A stretch of DNA of 64,000 nucleotides from an uncultured Eubacteriales bacterium (GTDB lineage: Bacteria > Bacillota > Clostridia > Oscillospirales > Acutalibacteraceae): positions 1 through 64,000 of the forward strand of contig ONCX01000018.1 in assembly GCA_900316455.1 (NCBI GenBank). The letters are read 5' to 3'. The notes under the pieces were generated by a model. It did no database searches, had not been told where the DNA came from, and was given only the letters and a program-made list of their open reading frames with translations. Position numbers and translations under genes: made by a program. Below are positions 34,562-43,628 of the stretch, piece by piece (within the stretch, counting starts at the first letter, position 1; each line of letters opens with the position of its first letter).

Positions 34562-36292
34562 ATGTACAGAACACATTACTGCAATGATATCCGCGAAAGC
34601 GATATCGGAAAAAAAATCCAGCTTGCCGGTTGGGTTGATACTATACGCGACCATGGCGGAGTAATTTTTGTGGACTTGAGAGACTTCACCGGGATTACCC
34701 AGACAGTCGTGCATGACGAATCTCTTCTGGACGGAGTTAACAAGGAATGCGTTATCACAGTGACCGGAACTGTATCGGAAAGAGATCCTGAAACTGTTAA
34801 TGAAAAACTTGATACCGGCAAGGTGGAGCTTGTTGTTGAGTCATTGACGCTTCTGGGCAGGTGCAGGAACATGCTTCCTTTTGACATAAGCGATTCCAGA
34901 GTCACCCGTGAGGACGTCCGGCTTAAATACAGATACCTTGACCTCAGAAGCGAGCGTCTTCACAACAATATTGTGCTTAGATCAAATATTATCCGCACAA
35001 TGAGAAGACGCATGGAGGAAAAGGATTTCATTGAAATTCAGACGCCTATCCTGACAGCTTCATCTCCGGAAGGCGCAAGGGATTTTCTCGTGCCGAGCAG
35101 GAAACATAAGGGTAAATTCTATGCGCTTCCGCAGGCTCCGCAGCAGTTCAAGCAGCTTCTGATGGTTTCGGGCATTGATAAATATTTTCAGATAGCTCCC
35201 TGCTTCCGTGACGAGGACGCACGTCAGGACAGAAGCCCCGGAGAATTCTATCAGCTTGACTTTGAAATGGCGTTTGCCACTCAGGAAGATGTTCTGGAGG
35301 TCTGTGAGGACGTTATTTACGATGTATTCAAGACCTATTCCGATAAAAAAGTAAGCGATAAACCTTTTGCGAGGATAACCTACAAGGACGCGATGATGAC
35401 ATACGGCACGGATAAACCCGATCTTCGCAATCCTCTCAGAATAATTGATCTCACAGAATTTTTCTCAAAGGTTGACTTTCCGCTCTTCAAGGGCAAGCCC
35501 GTAAGAGGTATTGTCGCCAACTGCTTCGGTCAGAGCAGAAAATTCTTTGAAGATTCCCTGAAGTTCGCAATGTCGATAGGAATGAAAGGGCTTGGGTATC
35601 TCACGCTTACCGACGGAGAATTCAAGGGTCCGATTGCGAAATTCCTTTCGCCGGAGCAGAAAGAAGAGATCACGTCTCTTTCGGGAATAAAGGAAAATGA
35701 AACAGTATTTTTCATTTGCGACACAAAAAACATAGTTGATCGCGAAGCAGGTCAGATCAGAACATGGCTCGGTGAAAATCTCGGTATAATAGATCAGGAC
35801 TCATTTGAATTCTGCTTTGTTGTTGACTTCCCGATGTACGAGATCGAAGAGGGAACAGGCAATACAATATTCACTCATAATCCGTTCTCAATGCCGCAGG
35901 GAGGTCTTGAAGCTCTTGAAACAATGGAGCCCACCAAAATCCTCGCATATCAATATGATCTCGTATGCAATGGCATAGAGCTTGCGTCGGGAGCTGTGAG
36001 AAATCACGATGTCGAAATAATGCGTAAGGCGTTTGAAATCGCCGGATATTCAGAGGAAGAGCTTAAAGCACGTTTCAGTGCGCTTTATACCGCGTTCCAG
36101 TATGGCGCTCCGCCGCATGCTGGTATGGCTCCTGGCGTAGACAGAATCGTAATGCTTCTTGCCGATGAGGAATCCATCAGAGACGTTATTGCCTTCCCGC
36201 TCAACGGCAACGCGCAGGATCTTCTTCTCGGCGCACCGAGCGAGGTTACGGAGCAGCAGCTTCTTGAAGCAAATATCAGAATCAGGGATTAA
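34562..36292 (+). CDS. aspS: Aspartyl-tRNA synthetase
   Basis: 576 residues, bacterial type. The N-terminal OB-fold anticodon domain (about 1-105) opens MYRTHYCNDI with AGWVDTIRDHGGVIFVDLRD. The class II core contains motif 2, FRDEDARQDRSPGEFYQLD. The bacterial GAD insertion lies at about 285-415, and motif 3 is GMAPGVDRIVMLL near the end. It attaches aspartate to tRNA-Asp; no gatCAB genes lie in the window, so whether it also charges tRNA-Asn is open. ATG 34562 has GGGAGGA upstream. Expression is controlled by the T-box. Confidence 0.97.
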   Translation: MYRTHYCNDIRESDIGKKIQLAGWVDTIRDHGGVIFVDLRDFTGITQTVVHDESLLDGVNKECVITVTGTVSERDPETVNEKLDTGKVELVVESLTLLGRCRNMLPFDISDSRVTREDVRLKYRYLDLRSERLHNNIVLRSNIIRTMRRRMEEKDFIEIQTPILTASSPEGARDFLVPSRKHKGKFYALPQAPQQFKQLLMVSGIDKYFQIAPCFRDEDARQDRSPGEFYQLDFEMAFATQEDVLEVCEDVIYDVFKTYSDKKVSDKPFARITYKDAMMTYGTDKPDLRNPLRIIDLTEFFSKVDFPLFKGKPVRGIVANCFGQSRKFFEDSLKFAMSIGMKGLGYLTLTDGEFKGPIAKFLSPEQKEEITSLSGIKENETVFFICDTKNIVDREAGQIRTWLGENLGIIDQDSFEFCFVVDFPMYEIEEGTGNTIFTHNPFSMPQGGLEALETMEPTKILAYQYDLVCNGIELASGAVRNHDVEIMRKAFEIAGYSEEELKARFSALYTAFQYGAPPHAGMAPGVDRIVMLLADEESIRDVIAFPLNGNAQDLLLGAPSEVTEQQLLEANIRIRD

Positions 36293-36313
36293 TTGATACT
36301 TTCCGATTTGATT

Positions 36314-37297
36314 TTAATTCTTTTTTTCGTTTAAATTGACGTGGGCGAGTGGATTGCTTTCAATTGCGCTTTTTATCTGCTTGTTGGAGAGATGAGTGTA
36401 TATTTCGGTAGTGCTTAAATTTTCGTGACCTAAAATGTCCTTTAAAACACGGGTGTCTACGTCGCCCTGCTGGTACATCAGTGTCGCTGCCGTATGACGG
36501 AGCTTGTGAACGGAGTAGCCATCGTCCATATTAATTTCTTTCAGATATTTTTTCACAAGCCATTGTACGGTCTTAGGAGAGATGCGGCGTTTATTGCGGC
36601 TGATGAATAAGGCATTGCGATCTGAATATACTATTCCGTTTACGGGACGCACCTTTCGATAGGCTTCAATTGCGTTAATGCAAGCGTCATTCAGGTAGAC
36701 AACGCGCTGCTTGTTGCCTTTTCCTGTGATTATAAGCGTGTTGTCAGAGCGTATGTCGTTGTAATTGATTCCCACAAGCTCTGACAAACGCATTCCGCAG
36801 TTGAGGAACAATGTAAGGATACAGTAGTCGCGTTCCTTGTATGCTCCGTTCACGGCTTCTAAGAGGTTAATGCTCTGTTCCAGATCAAGATGTTTGGGCA
36901 GGCGTGTCGGAAGCTTTGGATTGCCTAACTGCTCTACCGGATTGCTGGAAATCTGACCTGTGACAGCATAAAGATATCTGAAAAAAGAGCGCAGGGAAGA
37001 GCATTTGCGTGACCTTGTATTGTTATTGTTGTTTCGCACCGACGAAAGATAATTCATGTATTCAAAAACGTCTGTCAGCGTTACGGATTCGATCATTTTC
37101 AAGTCTACGTCATCAATTGATATCTGCTCAAATTCTTTTTCTGTAAGACCTTTGGAAAGCTTGAGAAACCGAAAGAATGACCGCAAATCAATGAAATATC
37201 CCTCAACCGTTCTGACGGATTTTCCTTTGACGGTTTCCATATATCCAAAATATTCTCTTAATATCAGAGGACATTCGTTCATGTAATCTTTTCGCAT
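36314..37297 (-). CDS. Tyrosine recombinase, XerC/D-like
   Basis: 327 residues. The N-terminal SAM-like domain (about 5-110) has LREYFGYMETVKGKS. The catalytic domain has the full set: R170 (NCGMRLSEL), K193 (TGKGNKQR), H264 and R267 (HKLRHT), H291 (LGHENL) and nucleophile Y300 (TEIYTHLS). All of it looks intact. Size and the LGHENLSTTEIYTH block fit chromosomal Xer recombinases that resolve chromosome dimers rather than phage integrases. No phage genes or attachment repeats flank it. It is convergent with aspS, with no terminator recognised between them. Confidence 0.92.
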   Translation of the reverse strand: MRKDYMNECPLILREYFGYMETVKGKSVRTVEGYFIDLRSFFRFLKLSKGLTEKEFEQISIDDVDLKMIESVTLTDVFEYMNYLSSVRNNNNNTRSRKCSSLRSFFRYLYAVTGQISSNPVEQLGNPKLPTRLPKHLDLEQSINLLEAVNGAYKERDYCILTLFLNCGMRLSELVGINYNDIRSDNTLIITGKGNKQRVVYLNDACINAIEAYRKVRPVNGIVYSDRNALFISRNKRRISPKTVQWLVKKYLKEINMDDGYSVHKLRHTAATLMYQQGDVDTRVLKDILGHENLSTTEIYTHLSNKQIKSAIESNPLAHVNLNEKKN

Positions 37298-37394
37298 GAT
37301 GAAATTTTTTAATGCTCCTTTTTAGTAAAGATTTGTTATTTTCAAATATCATATATATAGTTTTAGCGTAGCATTTGCTCTCATTATATATTTT

Positions 37395-37428
37395 AAACTG
37401 ACATCTCCTTATCAGGGGATGTCAGTTT
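37395..37428 (-). terminator. Terminator after the PAP2 pseudogene
   Basis: AAACTGACATC and GATGTCAGTTT form an 11-bp stem extended by CC/GG. On the minus strand it is followed by TAAAATATATAA, a weak tract. Confidence 0.5.
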
Positions 37429-37468
37429 ATCTTTGTGATATTCTGCTTGTTTTTTAACGGAATTATGA

Positions 37469-38114
37469 TTATTTATCTTCAACTGCCAAAATCGAAATAT
37501 TGTCGGTTCTTTTTTTATTAATAATGGGGTTTGAATTTTTAGACAACGCCTTGTAAGCTATTCTCATTGAAATCAGTCCGAATTCTGATACGGCTATTCC
37601 TCCTATAATGTCAACTATCAAATGCTGCTTGACAAAGAGGATCGATATAATAACAAGCGGCGAAACAAAAGGCGTCAGCTTCTTGTACCATGTCGGAGCT
37701 TTTTTTAGCATAGGTAAGGTTCGCAAGAGTATATAGCTTTCCGCTGAAAAAATCGGTTCCTGTTATCTCCGGTCTTGTCATTGTTGTCGGAATAAGCAAA
37801 AAAATAACCATTGACGGTACTTTTGCAAGTATTTCAGCTCCGAAAATGAAGAATACCGTTTTTTTATCTTCGCATGACGACCAATAATATCCAATTATCC
37901 ACTGCAAATAGCCAAGCACGCTGTAAACCAGAATAAACGCCGGAATAAATGGAATTTTCAGATCGATGGGCGTTGTAAAATCATAATGAAAGCCTGAAGC
38001 CGTTATAAGTCTGCTGCTGTAGTAAACTATTGTATTCATAAAAATAATAGCCGCTAAAGCAATCCAACCATGCAGTTCAGGCTTTTCAGGAAAAATCCTT
38101 TTAAATAATTTCAT
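37469..38114 (-). pseudogene. PAP2-family phosphatase, frameshifted and internally deleted
   Basis: The first frame (from ATG 38114) encodes five membrane segments and ends its recognisable part at PTTMTRPEITGTDFFSGKLY, the usual first PAP2 motif region. About 10 residues later a run of seven A's (minus strand, about 37708-37714) breaks the frame. The second frame continues with KKAPTWYKKLTPFV and then SILFVKQHLIVDIIGG, the third PAP2 motif with its His and Asp. Removing one A would join the two frames. The middle motif (PSxH with the catalytic His), expected between them, is absent; about 30 residues seem deleted. The start overlaps the stop of the flippase-like gene (ATGA), so they were coupled. 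An assembly error could explain the A but not the missing motif. Confidence 0.75.
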
Positions 38115-39166
38115 TTTTTACGTCTTCTCCTTTTGATAAGATAACCGATAAAGGTTATCAATCCGCTTAATGAAACACATACATAAAAAGTCATGCCGCG
38201 ACTGAGCATTTCCAGATGAAACGCCATATTTTTTTCAATAATCCCTGAGAACCCGTCTAACATAAGGTAATCGGCGACTCCCATTGCTCCGGGAAGAGGG
38301 ACGAAATTATATCCAATAGTTATCAGGCATTGCTTTGCGAATATATCAACGCTTTTGCCAGGATTTCCGCCTATGGAAATAAACAGCAGGGCGGATACCA
38401 ATATTTGAGAAAGCCTTTGCAGAAAATTCCATAAAAAAGCCATGAGAAGCAGGAGTGGATTTCCGGAAAACAGTTGAGAGCAGGCAGTGTAGTCGCACTT
38501 TGCTTTCTGCAGCTTTGTCTGAGGCTTTTTTGTGTTGCGAATTATTTTTTTTCTGCCCAGAAAAGAAATAAGCTTTGAGAGTAAATCAAAAATAAAATTA
38601 CCGTTTTTCAGTATCGCCACAAAAAAAACCGTAAGCACTAACTGTACAGTTGCTCCTCCTATAATCAGAAGCTTTGATGTAAGACTGAATTTTGCAAACG
38701 AACAGGGACAGATAATTACCGAGATAATGCCAAGCGCAACAATGGATAAAGTGTACATCATCACATTTAGAAGCAGCACGGCAGTAGTTACTCCGCCTGA
38801 AATACGGTCGCGCAGCATAAAATACGCGCATGCCGGCTGTCCTCCGGTTGCGGAAGGAGTGATTGCTGAAAAATATATGTCCGCCGTACTGTAAAGGATT
38901 CCGTTTTTCAGCTTAGGCTTGAAGCCGGCGCCTTTCAGAATAGAACATATGGCGAATCCCTCAAAGACGATATAAAGGACGGCGCTTATTATTGCAAGTA
39001 TAAACCAGAACATATCCGCGTCCGCGGCAGTGTGGACAATGTCTTTCATGGAAACGCTTTTATTTTGTTTTAATAATGCCCATACGGTAAACATGGCAAG
39101 CAAGGGTGAAAATGCCGCCCAGAATATTTTTTTGTATTTTTCGCTGATTTTATTTATCTTAGCCAT
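38111..39166 (-). CDS. Flippase-like / lysylphosphatidylglycerol synthase TM-domain protein (YbhN/UPF0104)
   Basis: 351 residues with about seven or eight transmembrane helices. Typical family blocks are FEGFAICSILKGAGFKP and ITPSATGGQPACAYFML (the conserved GGQ-P segment). FVPLPGAMGVADYL follows near the C-terminus. This is the membrane half of MprF-like proteins without the aminoacyltransferase domain. A lipid or polyprenyl-lipid translocase role is proposed for the family. It is paired with a lipid phosphatase gene, now broken, and divergent from a phospholipid synthase gene, so a lipid-related role is likely. Confidence 0.88.
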   Translation of the reverse strand: MAKINKISEKYKKIFWAAFSPLLAMFTVWALLKQNKSVSMKDIVHTAADADMFWFILAIISAVLYIVFEGFAICSILKGAGFKPKLKNGILYSTADIYFSAITPSATGGQPACAYFMLRDRISGGVTTAVLLLNVMMYTLSIVALGIISVIICPCSFAKFSLTSKLLIIGGATVQLVLTVFFVAILKNGNFIFDLLSKLISFLGRKKIIRNTKKPQTKLQKAKCDYTACSQLFSGNPLLLLMAFLWNFLQRLSQILVSALLFISIGGNPGKSVDIFAKQCLITIGYNFVPLPGAMGVADYLMLDGFSGIIEKNMAFHLEMLSRGMTFYVCVSLSGLITFIGYLIKRRRRKK

Positions 39167-39282
39167 ATGATAATACTCAACCTCAGATTTCTTTCACGCG
39201 GAGTTAATAAGCGGGTTCCAGAAGGAGAAGGTAATACTATAAAAAAAATTTACGCTTAAAAAACTCTATGACAATATTCTCA

Positions 39283-39311
39283 TTGACATACGTATTATTT
39301 TGGTATATAAT
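39283..39311 (+). promoter_or_regulatory. Promoter of the CDP-alcohol phosphatidyltransferase gene
   Basis: TTGACA, 17 bases, TATAAT, about 155 bases before the start. The 300-base gap (39167-39465) otherwise shows only AT-rich sequence. Confidence 0.8.
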
Positions 39312-39465
39312 ATGCATACAGTATTATACACTATTTCACGCGACAATTTCAATATATTGCCGTATTTATTTATTGAATAAACCTTAAATTATTTTTTAGG
39401 ATTTAATTTAAAACGACGAATGTTTTTATTTTATAAAACTATGGCTTGTAATCGGAGTGTTGATA

Positions 39466-40104
39466 ATGAATCGCAAAATAATTGGATATTACAATTATAC
39501 GGTAGTGCTTACATATCTTGGAATGATTTCTGCATGTGTTGCTGTATTTTTGGCGATCGGAGGAAGTAACTGGCTTGCAATATGGTTCATGATGTTTGCT
39601 GGACTTTGCGATATGTTTGACGGAACAGTAGCTTCCACCAAAAAGGATCGAGATGATAACCAGAAAAGCTTTGGAATACAGATAGATTCTCTTTGCGATC
39701 TGGTAGGCTTTGGAGTAGCTCCCGGCATTTTTGTGTATTCGCTTTCCGAGAATAAAATATCGGCCGGTATAGCTGCTGTGTTTCTTATTCTCGCGGCAGT
39801 CATTCGTCTTGCGTATTTTAATGTCCTCGAGGCAAACAGGCAGAAGCAGGAAAGCGGTCATCGCAAAAGCTACCTTGGCGTGCCGGTGACGACTATTGTG
39901 CTTGTTATGCCTATAGTATATGTTCTGAACGCATTAGGCGTATTTCGCAGCGAATATTTTTTTCAGGCAACGGCAGTTCTTGTCGGAATTGGATTTATCA
40001 CTCCGGTATATATCAAAAAGCCGCAGCGTGCTGGAAAAATAGCGTTAATTGTATTGGGACTTCTGGAAGCCGTCGGTATGCTGATAATCAGAAAATATGT
40101 ATGA
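39466..40104 (+). CDS. CDP-alcohol phosphatidyltransferase, PssA-like
   Basis: 212 residues from ATG 39466, with CGGAG eight bases upstream. It has six to eight membrane helices. The CDP-alcohol phosphotransferase motif runs CDMFDGTVASTKKD...FGIQIDSLCD: the DG, G and two late Asp residues are present. The Arg normally following DGxxA is Ser here (DGTVAS). FGVAPG follows, as in phosphatidylserine synthases. It probably makes phosphatidylserine or a related lipid from CDP-diacylglycerol in the membrane. The substitution may affect catalysis or mark a different acceptor. No decarboxylase (psd) gene is next to it. Confidence 0.85.
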   Translation: MNRKIIGYYNYTVVLTYLGMISACVAVFLAIGGSNWLAIWFMMFAGLCDMFDGTVASTKKDRDDNQKSFGIQIDSLCDLVGFGVAPGIFVYSLSENKISAGIAAVFLILAAVIRLAYFNVLEANRQKQESGHRKSYLGVPVTTIVLVMPIVYVLNALGVFRSEYFFQATAVLVGIGFITPVYIKKPQRAGKIALIVLGLLEAVGMLIIRKYV

Positions 40105-40169
40105 GTTAATAATTTTAGCAATAGGCTGTTTTATATTTTGATTTTTTCATAAAAGGAGCATTCTTAAAA

Positions 40170-41141
40170 ATGGATGAAAAAACTACAGCGTTGTGCGAAA
40201 ATTTTATTGCGAACAGGGACATTATTAAAAAGGTTTTCAGGGGAGAAAATATTTTTATTTACCCCATAGCTTCTAACGCGCTTACATCTCATGGTGTAAT
40301 AGCCGACGTTGCTAAATTGAAGGAATGTAAAAAAATTATTAACAAGTATGACGGAGCGTTGTCCTATCCCAAAGGCAATGTTATGATACCGTTTGCGTGC
40401 GTCCTGTCGATGAAAGAAGACCCTAAGGCGCATTTTGACAAGGTAACGAGATTTTATTCGTTTACAAAAAAGCATTTTAATCGCTCTGAGTATTCGGCAT
40501 TGCTTGCGATAATGCTTGCGGATTATGTCGAGGAAGATAATATTGAGCGCGTTGTAAAAAGAGGAAGCGATATATATTCCATCATTAAGGAGCAGCATTC
40601 TTTCCTCACAAACGATAAGGACAGTATCCTTTCCGGACTTGTGGCTCTTTCTGAAAAAGGCAATACCGAGCTTATCGACGACATGGAAAAATGCTACGAT
40701 CTGCTTAAAATTAAATACTCTCAAAAGAGCAGTATTCATAGCGTTTCACATGTTCTTGCCCTGACAAAAGGTACAGCGCATGAAAAGGTTGATCATTTCA
40801 ATGAGCTTTATGACACGTTAAAAGAGTCCGGAAAAAAATTCGGCGTATATTCCGAGCTGTCAACGCTTGCCTCTGTATCGATTCTCGATGAAGATTTCGG
40901 TAAGCTGCGTGATACTGTTCTTGAAATTGACGCTTTTCTTTCAAAGCAGAAAGGTTACGGCTTGTTGGGATTAGATAAGAAAACGCGTCTTATGCATGCG
41001 GCAATGTTGACTACGGATCTTTATGATACAGCCCATAATGCCGTGACAGATACTTCAGATGCAGCAGCTGTAGCAATGGCTGCGGCGCAGCAAATTGCCA
41101 TTTGCGTTTTAATGACCGGTTCAGCGGCTTCAAATATATAA
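40170..41141 (+). CDS. DUF4003-family protein
   Basis: 323 residues, soluble, mostly helical. Helical repeats around SEYSALLAIMLADYV and STLASVSILDEDFGKL precede a C-terminal Ala-rich segment (ADAAAVAMAAAQQ-like). It matches my memory of DUF4003 (YitT-neighbour type proteins in Firmicutes). No catalytic motif is evident and function is unknown. The ATG follows AAAGGAG. A clear terminator follows the stop. Confidence 0.75.
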   Translation: MDEKTTALCENFIANRDIIKKVFRGENIFIYPIASNALTSHGVIADVAKLKECKKIINKYDGALSYPKGNVMIPFACVLSMKEDPKAHFDKVTRFYSFTKKHFNRSEYSALLAIMLADYVEEDNIERVVKRGSDIYSIIKEQHSFLTNDKDSILSGLVALSEKGNTELIDDMEKCYDLLKIKYSQKSSIHSVSHVLALTKGTAHEKVDHFNELYDTLKESGKKFGVYSELSTLASVSILDEDFGKLRDTVLEIDAFLSKQKGYGLLGLDKKTRLMHAAMLTTDLYDTAHNAVTDTSDAAAVAMAAAQQIAICVLMTGSAASNI

Positions 41142-41147
41142 TTTTTT

Positions 41148-41185
41148 CAGAGCAGGTAATTTATTTTATCTGCTCTGTTTTTTAG
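41148..41185 (+). terminator. Terminator after the DUF4003 gene
   Basis: CAGAGCAG and CTGCTCTG make a perfect 8-bp stem followed directly by TTTTTTA. The tract ends seven bases before the ATG at 41192. Confidence 0.85.
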
Positions 41186-41225
41186 GTGATGATGCAAAAT
41201 AAAAGGGAAAGCATATTGTGTAGGA

Positions 41226-41873
41226 GTGGGACCTGGCGATCCTGAGCTTATTACTCTTAAAGCTGTGAGGGTAATAAGTGAATGCGGAATAATTGCTCTT
41301 CCGCGCAAAAATCCCCGAAGTTCTGTTGCTTACCAAATAGCGGTTCAGGCGGTTCCTGAAATCAGGGAAAAGACGCTGATAGGCTTGGATTTTCCAATGG
41401 TTTCAGATATTTCGGTTGTAGAAAAGGCTCACCGCAGTTCAGCACGTATAATCGCGGAGCTTCTTGACGCGGGAGAGAATGTTGCCTGTCTTACATTAGG
41501 CGATCCATCAATATATTGTACATTCGGTTATATTCAACGGCTTCTTGAAGCTGACGGTTACGACGTGGAAATGATCAGCGGAGTACCGTCGTTCTGTGCG
41601 GCGGCGGCAGCTGCCGGCGTTCCGCTTTGTGAAAGGGAAGAGCCTGTGTATATCAATTCAGATATAAATGAATATAACGGCTTCGGTAATTATATTCTGA
41701 TGAAATCCGCCGGAAAAATAAGCGAGCTAAGGCAAAAGCTTATGGAAAGCGGAAAGAATGTCTATGCTGTGGAAAACTGCGGAATGAAAAATCAGAGTAT
41801 TTATTTCGGTGCGGAGAATTTGCCGGACGACGCAGAATATTTTACGCTTATAATCGCTAAACAAAAACAGTAA
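41226..41873 (+). CDS. cobI: Precorrin-2 C20-methyltransferase, 5' end damaged
   Basis: The open frame gives 215 residues from GTG 41226: the SAM-dependent tetrapyrrole methylase fold, with GPGDPELITLKAV, LTLGDPSIY and ISGVPSFCAAAAAAGVPL. It methylates C20 of (cobalt-)precorrin-2 in cobalamin synthesis. Homology clearly begins upstream: codons from about 41202 read KGKAYCVGV, as in normal family N-termini. No ATG, GTG or TTG precedes them in frame before the TGA at 41190. ATG 41192, which has a GGTGAT site, is out of frame by one base; deleting one A of AAAA at 41196-41199 would join it. So it is either a recent frameshift, a sequence error, or an unusual ATA start. No other cobalamin genes are near. 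Confidence 0.75.
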   Translation: MGPGDPELITLKAVRVISECGIIALPRKNPRSSVAYQIAVQAVPEIREKTLIGLDFPMVSDISVVEKAHRSSARIIAELLDAGENVACLTLGDPSIYCTFGYIQRLLEADGYDVEMISGVPSFCAAAAAAGVPLCEREEPVYINSDINEYNGFGNYILMKSAGKISELRQKLMESGKNVYAVENCGMKNQSIYFGAENLPDDAEYFTLIIAKQKQ

Positions 41874-41924
41874 CTCCTTGTATTTGATATAATCAACAAA
41901 ATTTTTAATTTTCCGAGTATAATA

Positions 41925-41953
41925 TTGACATATTTTTACTGTTGTGTTATACT
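41925..41953 (+). promoter_or_regulatory. Promoter of the YwaF-LiaF group
   Basis: TTGACA, 17 bases, TATACT, 62 bases before the start at 42015. Confidence 0.85.
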
Positions 41954-42014
41954 TTAATCAATAGGCGCAAATACGTCTGTTTAGTTATTTATCAGAGTAA
42001 AAGGAGCGCAAAAT

Positions 42015-42821
42015 ATGGATAATTTCGCAATCATGAAACCATTTAATTTGACCTTTTTTCTTGTGACGGCTTTTTTTGCCGCTGTTCTTGTCGGAGCTAC
42101 GCTGATAATGCGTAAGAAAAGCGAACGTGCAAGGCGGATTGTAATTGCGTCCGCGGCGCTTTTGACACTTTTAGGGTTTGTCGTGTATAAATATTTTCTA
42201 TCCATCGACACAGCATATGATCAATTGACTCTCGCAACAACCAACGGATTTAATTGGTGGGGAGAGCTTCCGCTTCATCTTTGCAATATAAATATGCTGC
42301 TTATTCCCGTTGCGGTTTTGTTTGATCTGCAAATGCTGATGAGCTTCTGTTTCTTTGTAGGCTCGATATGTGCGGCGCTCGCAATCATAATGCCGGGCGT
42401 CGGATTTGATCATTATTCGATATTCATGCCCAGAATGCTTGGATATTTCGGGACGCATTTCATGGTGGTAATATTGGCGATAGCTATTGTATCATTTGGA
42501 TTATACCGTCCGAAATTCAAGGACATTCCAAAAACCTGTGTAGTAATCACAGTTATTTCATTCTGTGTATTTTTAATAAATCTTCTGTTTATTAATACGG
42601 GACTCTATCCAAAAGCAAATTATTTTTATACTATGCGTCCGATTGGAAATCCGTTGCTTGAGCTTTTCCACAAGCTGATACCTGTACCGTATCTTTACCT
42701 GTTGCCGAGCCTGCTGATTCTTGTACCGTACATGGCATTGGTAACGACCGGATTTTGGATCGCTGACAGAAAAAAACCGGTTCCGGATAAAGAAGCAGTT
42801 TCAGAGATTTCAGAGAATTAA
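42015..42821 (+). CDS. TIGR02206/YwaF-family membrane protein
   Basis: 268 residues and seven predicted membrane helices. The family's hallmark ELPLHLCNINMLLIPVAV (helix 3, with conserved His and Cys) lies at about 90-107. The FDHYSIFMPRMLGYFGTH segment is also typical. The family is related to eukaryotic TMEM164; the bacterial role is not established. ATG 42015 has AAAGGAG upstream. It is followed 28 bases later by a LiaF-like gene, suggesting envelope-stress linkage, which is inference only. Confidence 0.86.
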   Translation: MDNFAIMKPFNLTFFLVTAFFAAVLVGATLIMRKKSERARRIVIASAALLTLLGFVVYKYFLSIDTAYDQLTLATTNGFNWWGELPLHLCNINMLLIPVAVLFDLQMLMSFCFFVGSICAALAIIMPGVGFDHYSIFMPRMLGYFGTHFMVVILAIAIVSFGLYRPKFKDIPKTCVVITVISFCVFLINLLFINTGLYPKANYFYTMRPIGNPLLELFHKLIPVPYLYLLPSLLILVPYMALVTTGFWIADRKKPVPDKEAVSEISEN

Positions 42822-42849
42822 GCATAAATCGGGAAGGGCAGTGTTTTGA

Positions 42850-43542
42850 ATGAATAAAAAAGCATTTTCAGTAATTGCCGGTCTGATTGTCATTTGCATA
42901 GGCATTGGATACGGATTGGCGGCGTTTGGAATAATAGATCATTTTACGATTTTCTTTAAGGGCTGGTGGACAATATTTATTATTCTGCCTGGCGTTGCCA
43001 TGCTGTTCACACGCGGGAGCAATAAATTTGTGTCGCTGTGCGTTATTACTATAGGCGTGGTTCTTCTTTTACACCAGAATGATGTGCTGGGAAATGTGAA
43101 AAATTATATAATACCCGCATTAATTATTTTATTTGGAATAAGCATAATTCTCAACGCGTTTACTTCCAAAAAAAAGCTGAATACTACATTTGTAGTTCCG
43201 GAAATACCTGATGACGGATCAATACCAGTTTTTGAAGCTTCATTCGGAGAGGTGAAGCCTGATTATTCGGGAAGAGAATTTGATGGCTGCAGCATGGATA
43301 TTACATTCGGCGGCGGAACGCTTGATTTACGCAGGGCAACAATCAGTAAAGACGTCAATATTACAGTTAACACCGCCTTTTCCGGCGTAGAAATACTTCT
43401 TCCGGCAGGCTGCAGGGTTGATCTTCAGACTTCCGCCAGCTTCGGCGGCGTGGATAACAAATACATATCATCTGATATGCCTGATGTTCCTGTTGTGCAT
43501 ATATATGTTACGGTCAGCTTTGGCGGCGTTAATATAAAATAA
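42850..43542 (+). CDS. LiaF-like membrane protein
   Basis: 230 residues. The N-terminal 110 residues contain four short membrane helices in the LiaF-TM/DUF5668 style. The C-terminal domain (about 125-230) is a beta-helix with repeated FGG turns: ASFGEVKPDY, DITFGGGTLDLRRA, SFGGVDNK and SFGGVNIK. This is the LiaF C-terminal domain. In Bacillus LiaF restrains the LiaRS envelope-stress kinase; no two-component genes lie in this window, so the partner is unknown. Confidence 0.88.
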   Translation: MNKKAFSVIAGLIVICIGIGYGLAAFGIIDHFTIFFKGWWTIFIILPGVAMLFTRGSNKFVSLCVITIGVVLLLHQNDVLGNVKNYIIPALIILFGISIILNAFTSKKKLNTTFVVPEIPDDGSIPVFEASFGEVKPDYSGREFDGCSMDITFGGGTLDLRRATISKDVNITVNTAFSGVEILLPAGCRVDLQTSASFGGVDNKYISSDMPDVPVVHIYVTVSFGGVNIK

Positions 43543-43556
43543 AACTGTCATGATTC

Positions 43557-43610
43557 AAGCGGCGTTTTCTGCAAATAATTTTTGCGGGCGTCGCTTAATA
43601 TATTTTTTTA
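43557..43610 (+). terminator. Probable terminator after the LiaF-like gene
   Basis: AAGCGGCG pairs with CGTCGCTT (one G-U), enclosing an inner CTGCAAA/TTTGCGG helix. AATATATTTTTTTA follows, merging into the ribosome site of the next gene. Confidence 0.55.
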
Positions 43611-43628
43611 GGAAGGAGATGAGCTGAG

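Noticed and set aside
36314..37297. Prophage or integrative element integrase
   Set aside because: The protein looks like a chromosomal Xer recombinase; no phage genes, direct repeats or composition change flank it.
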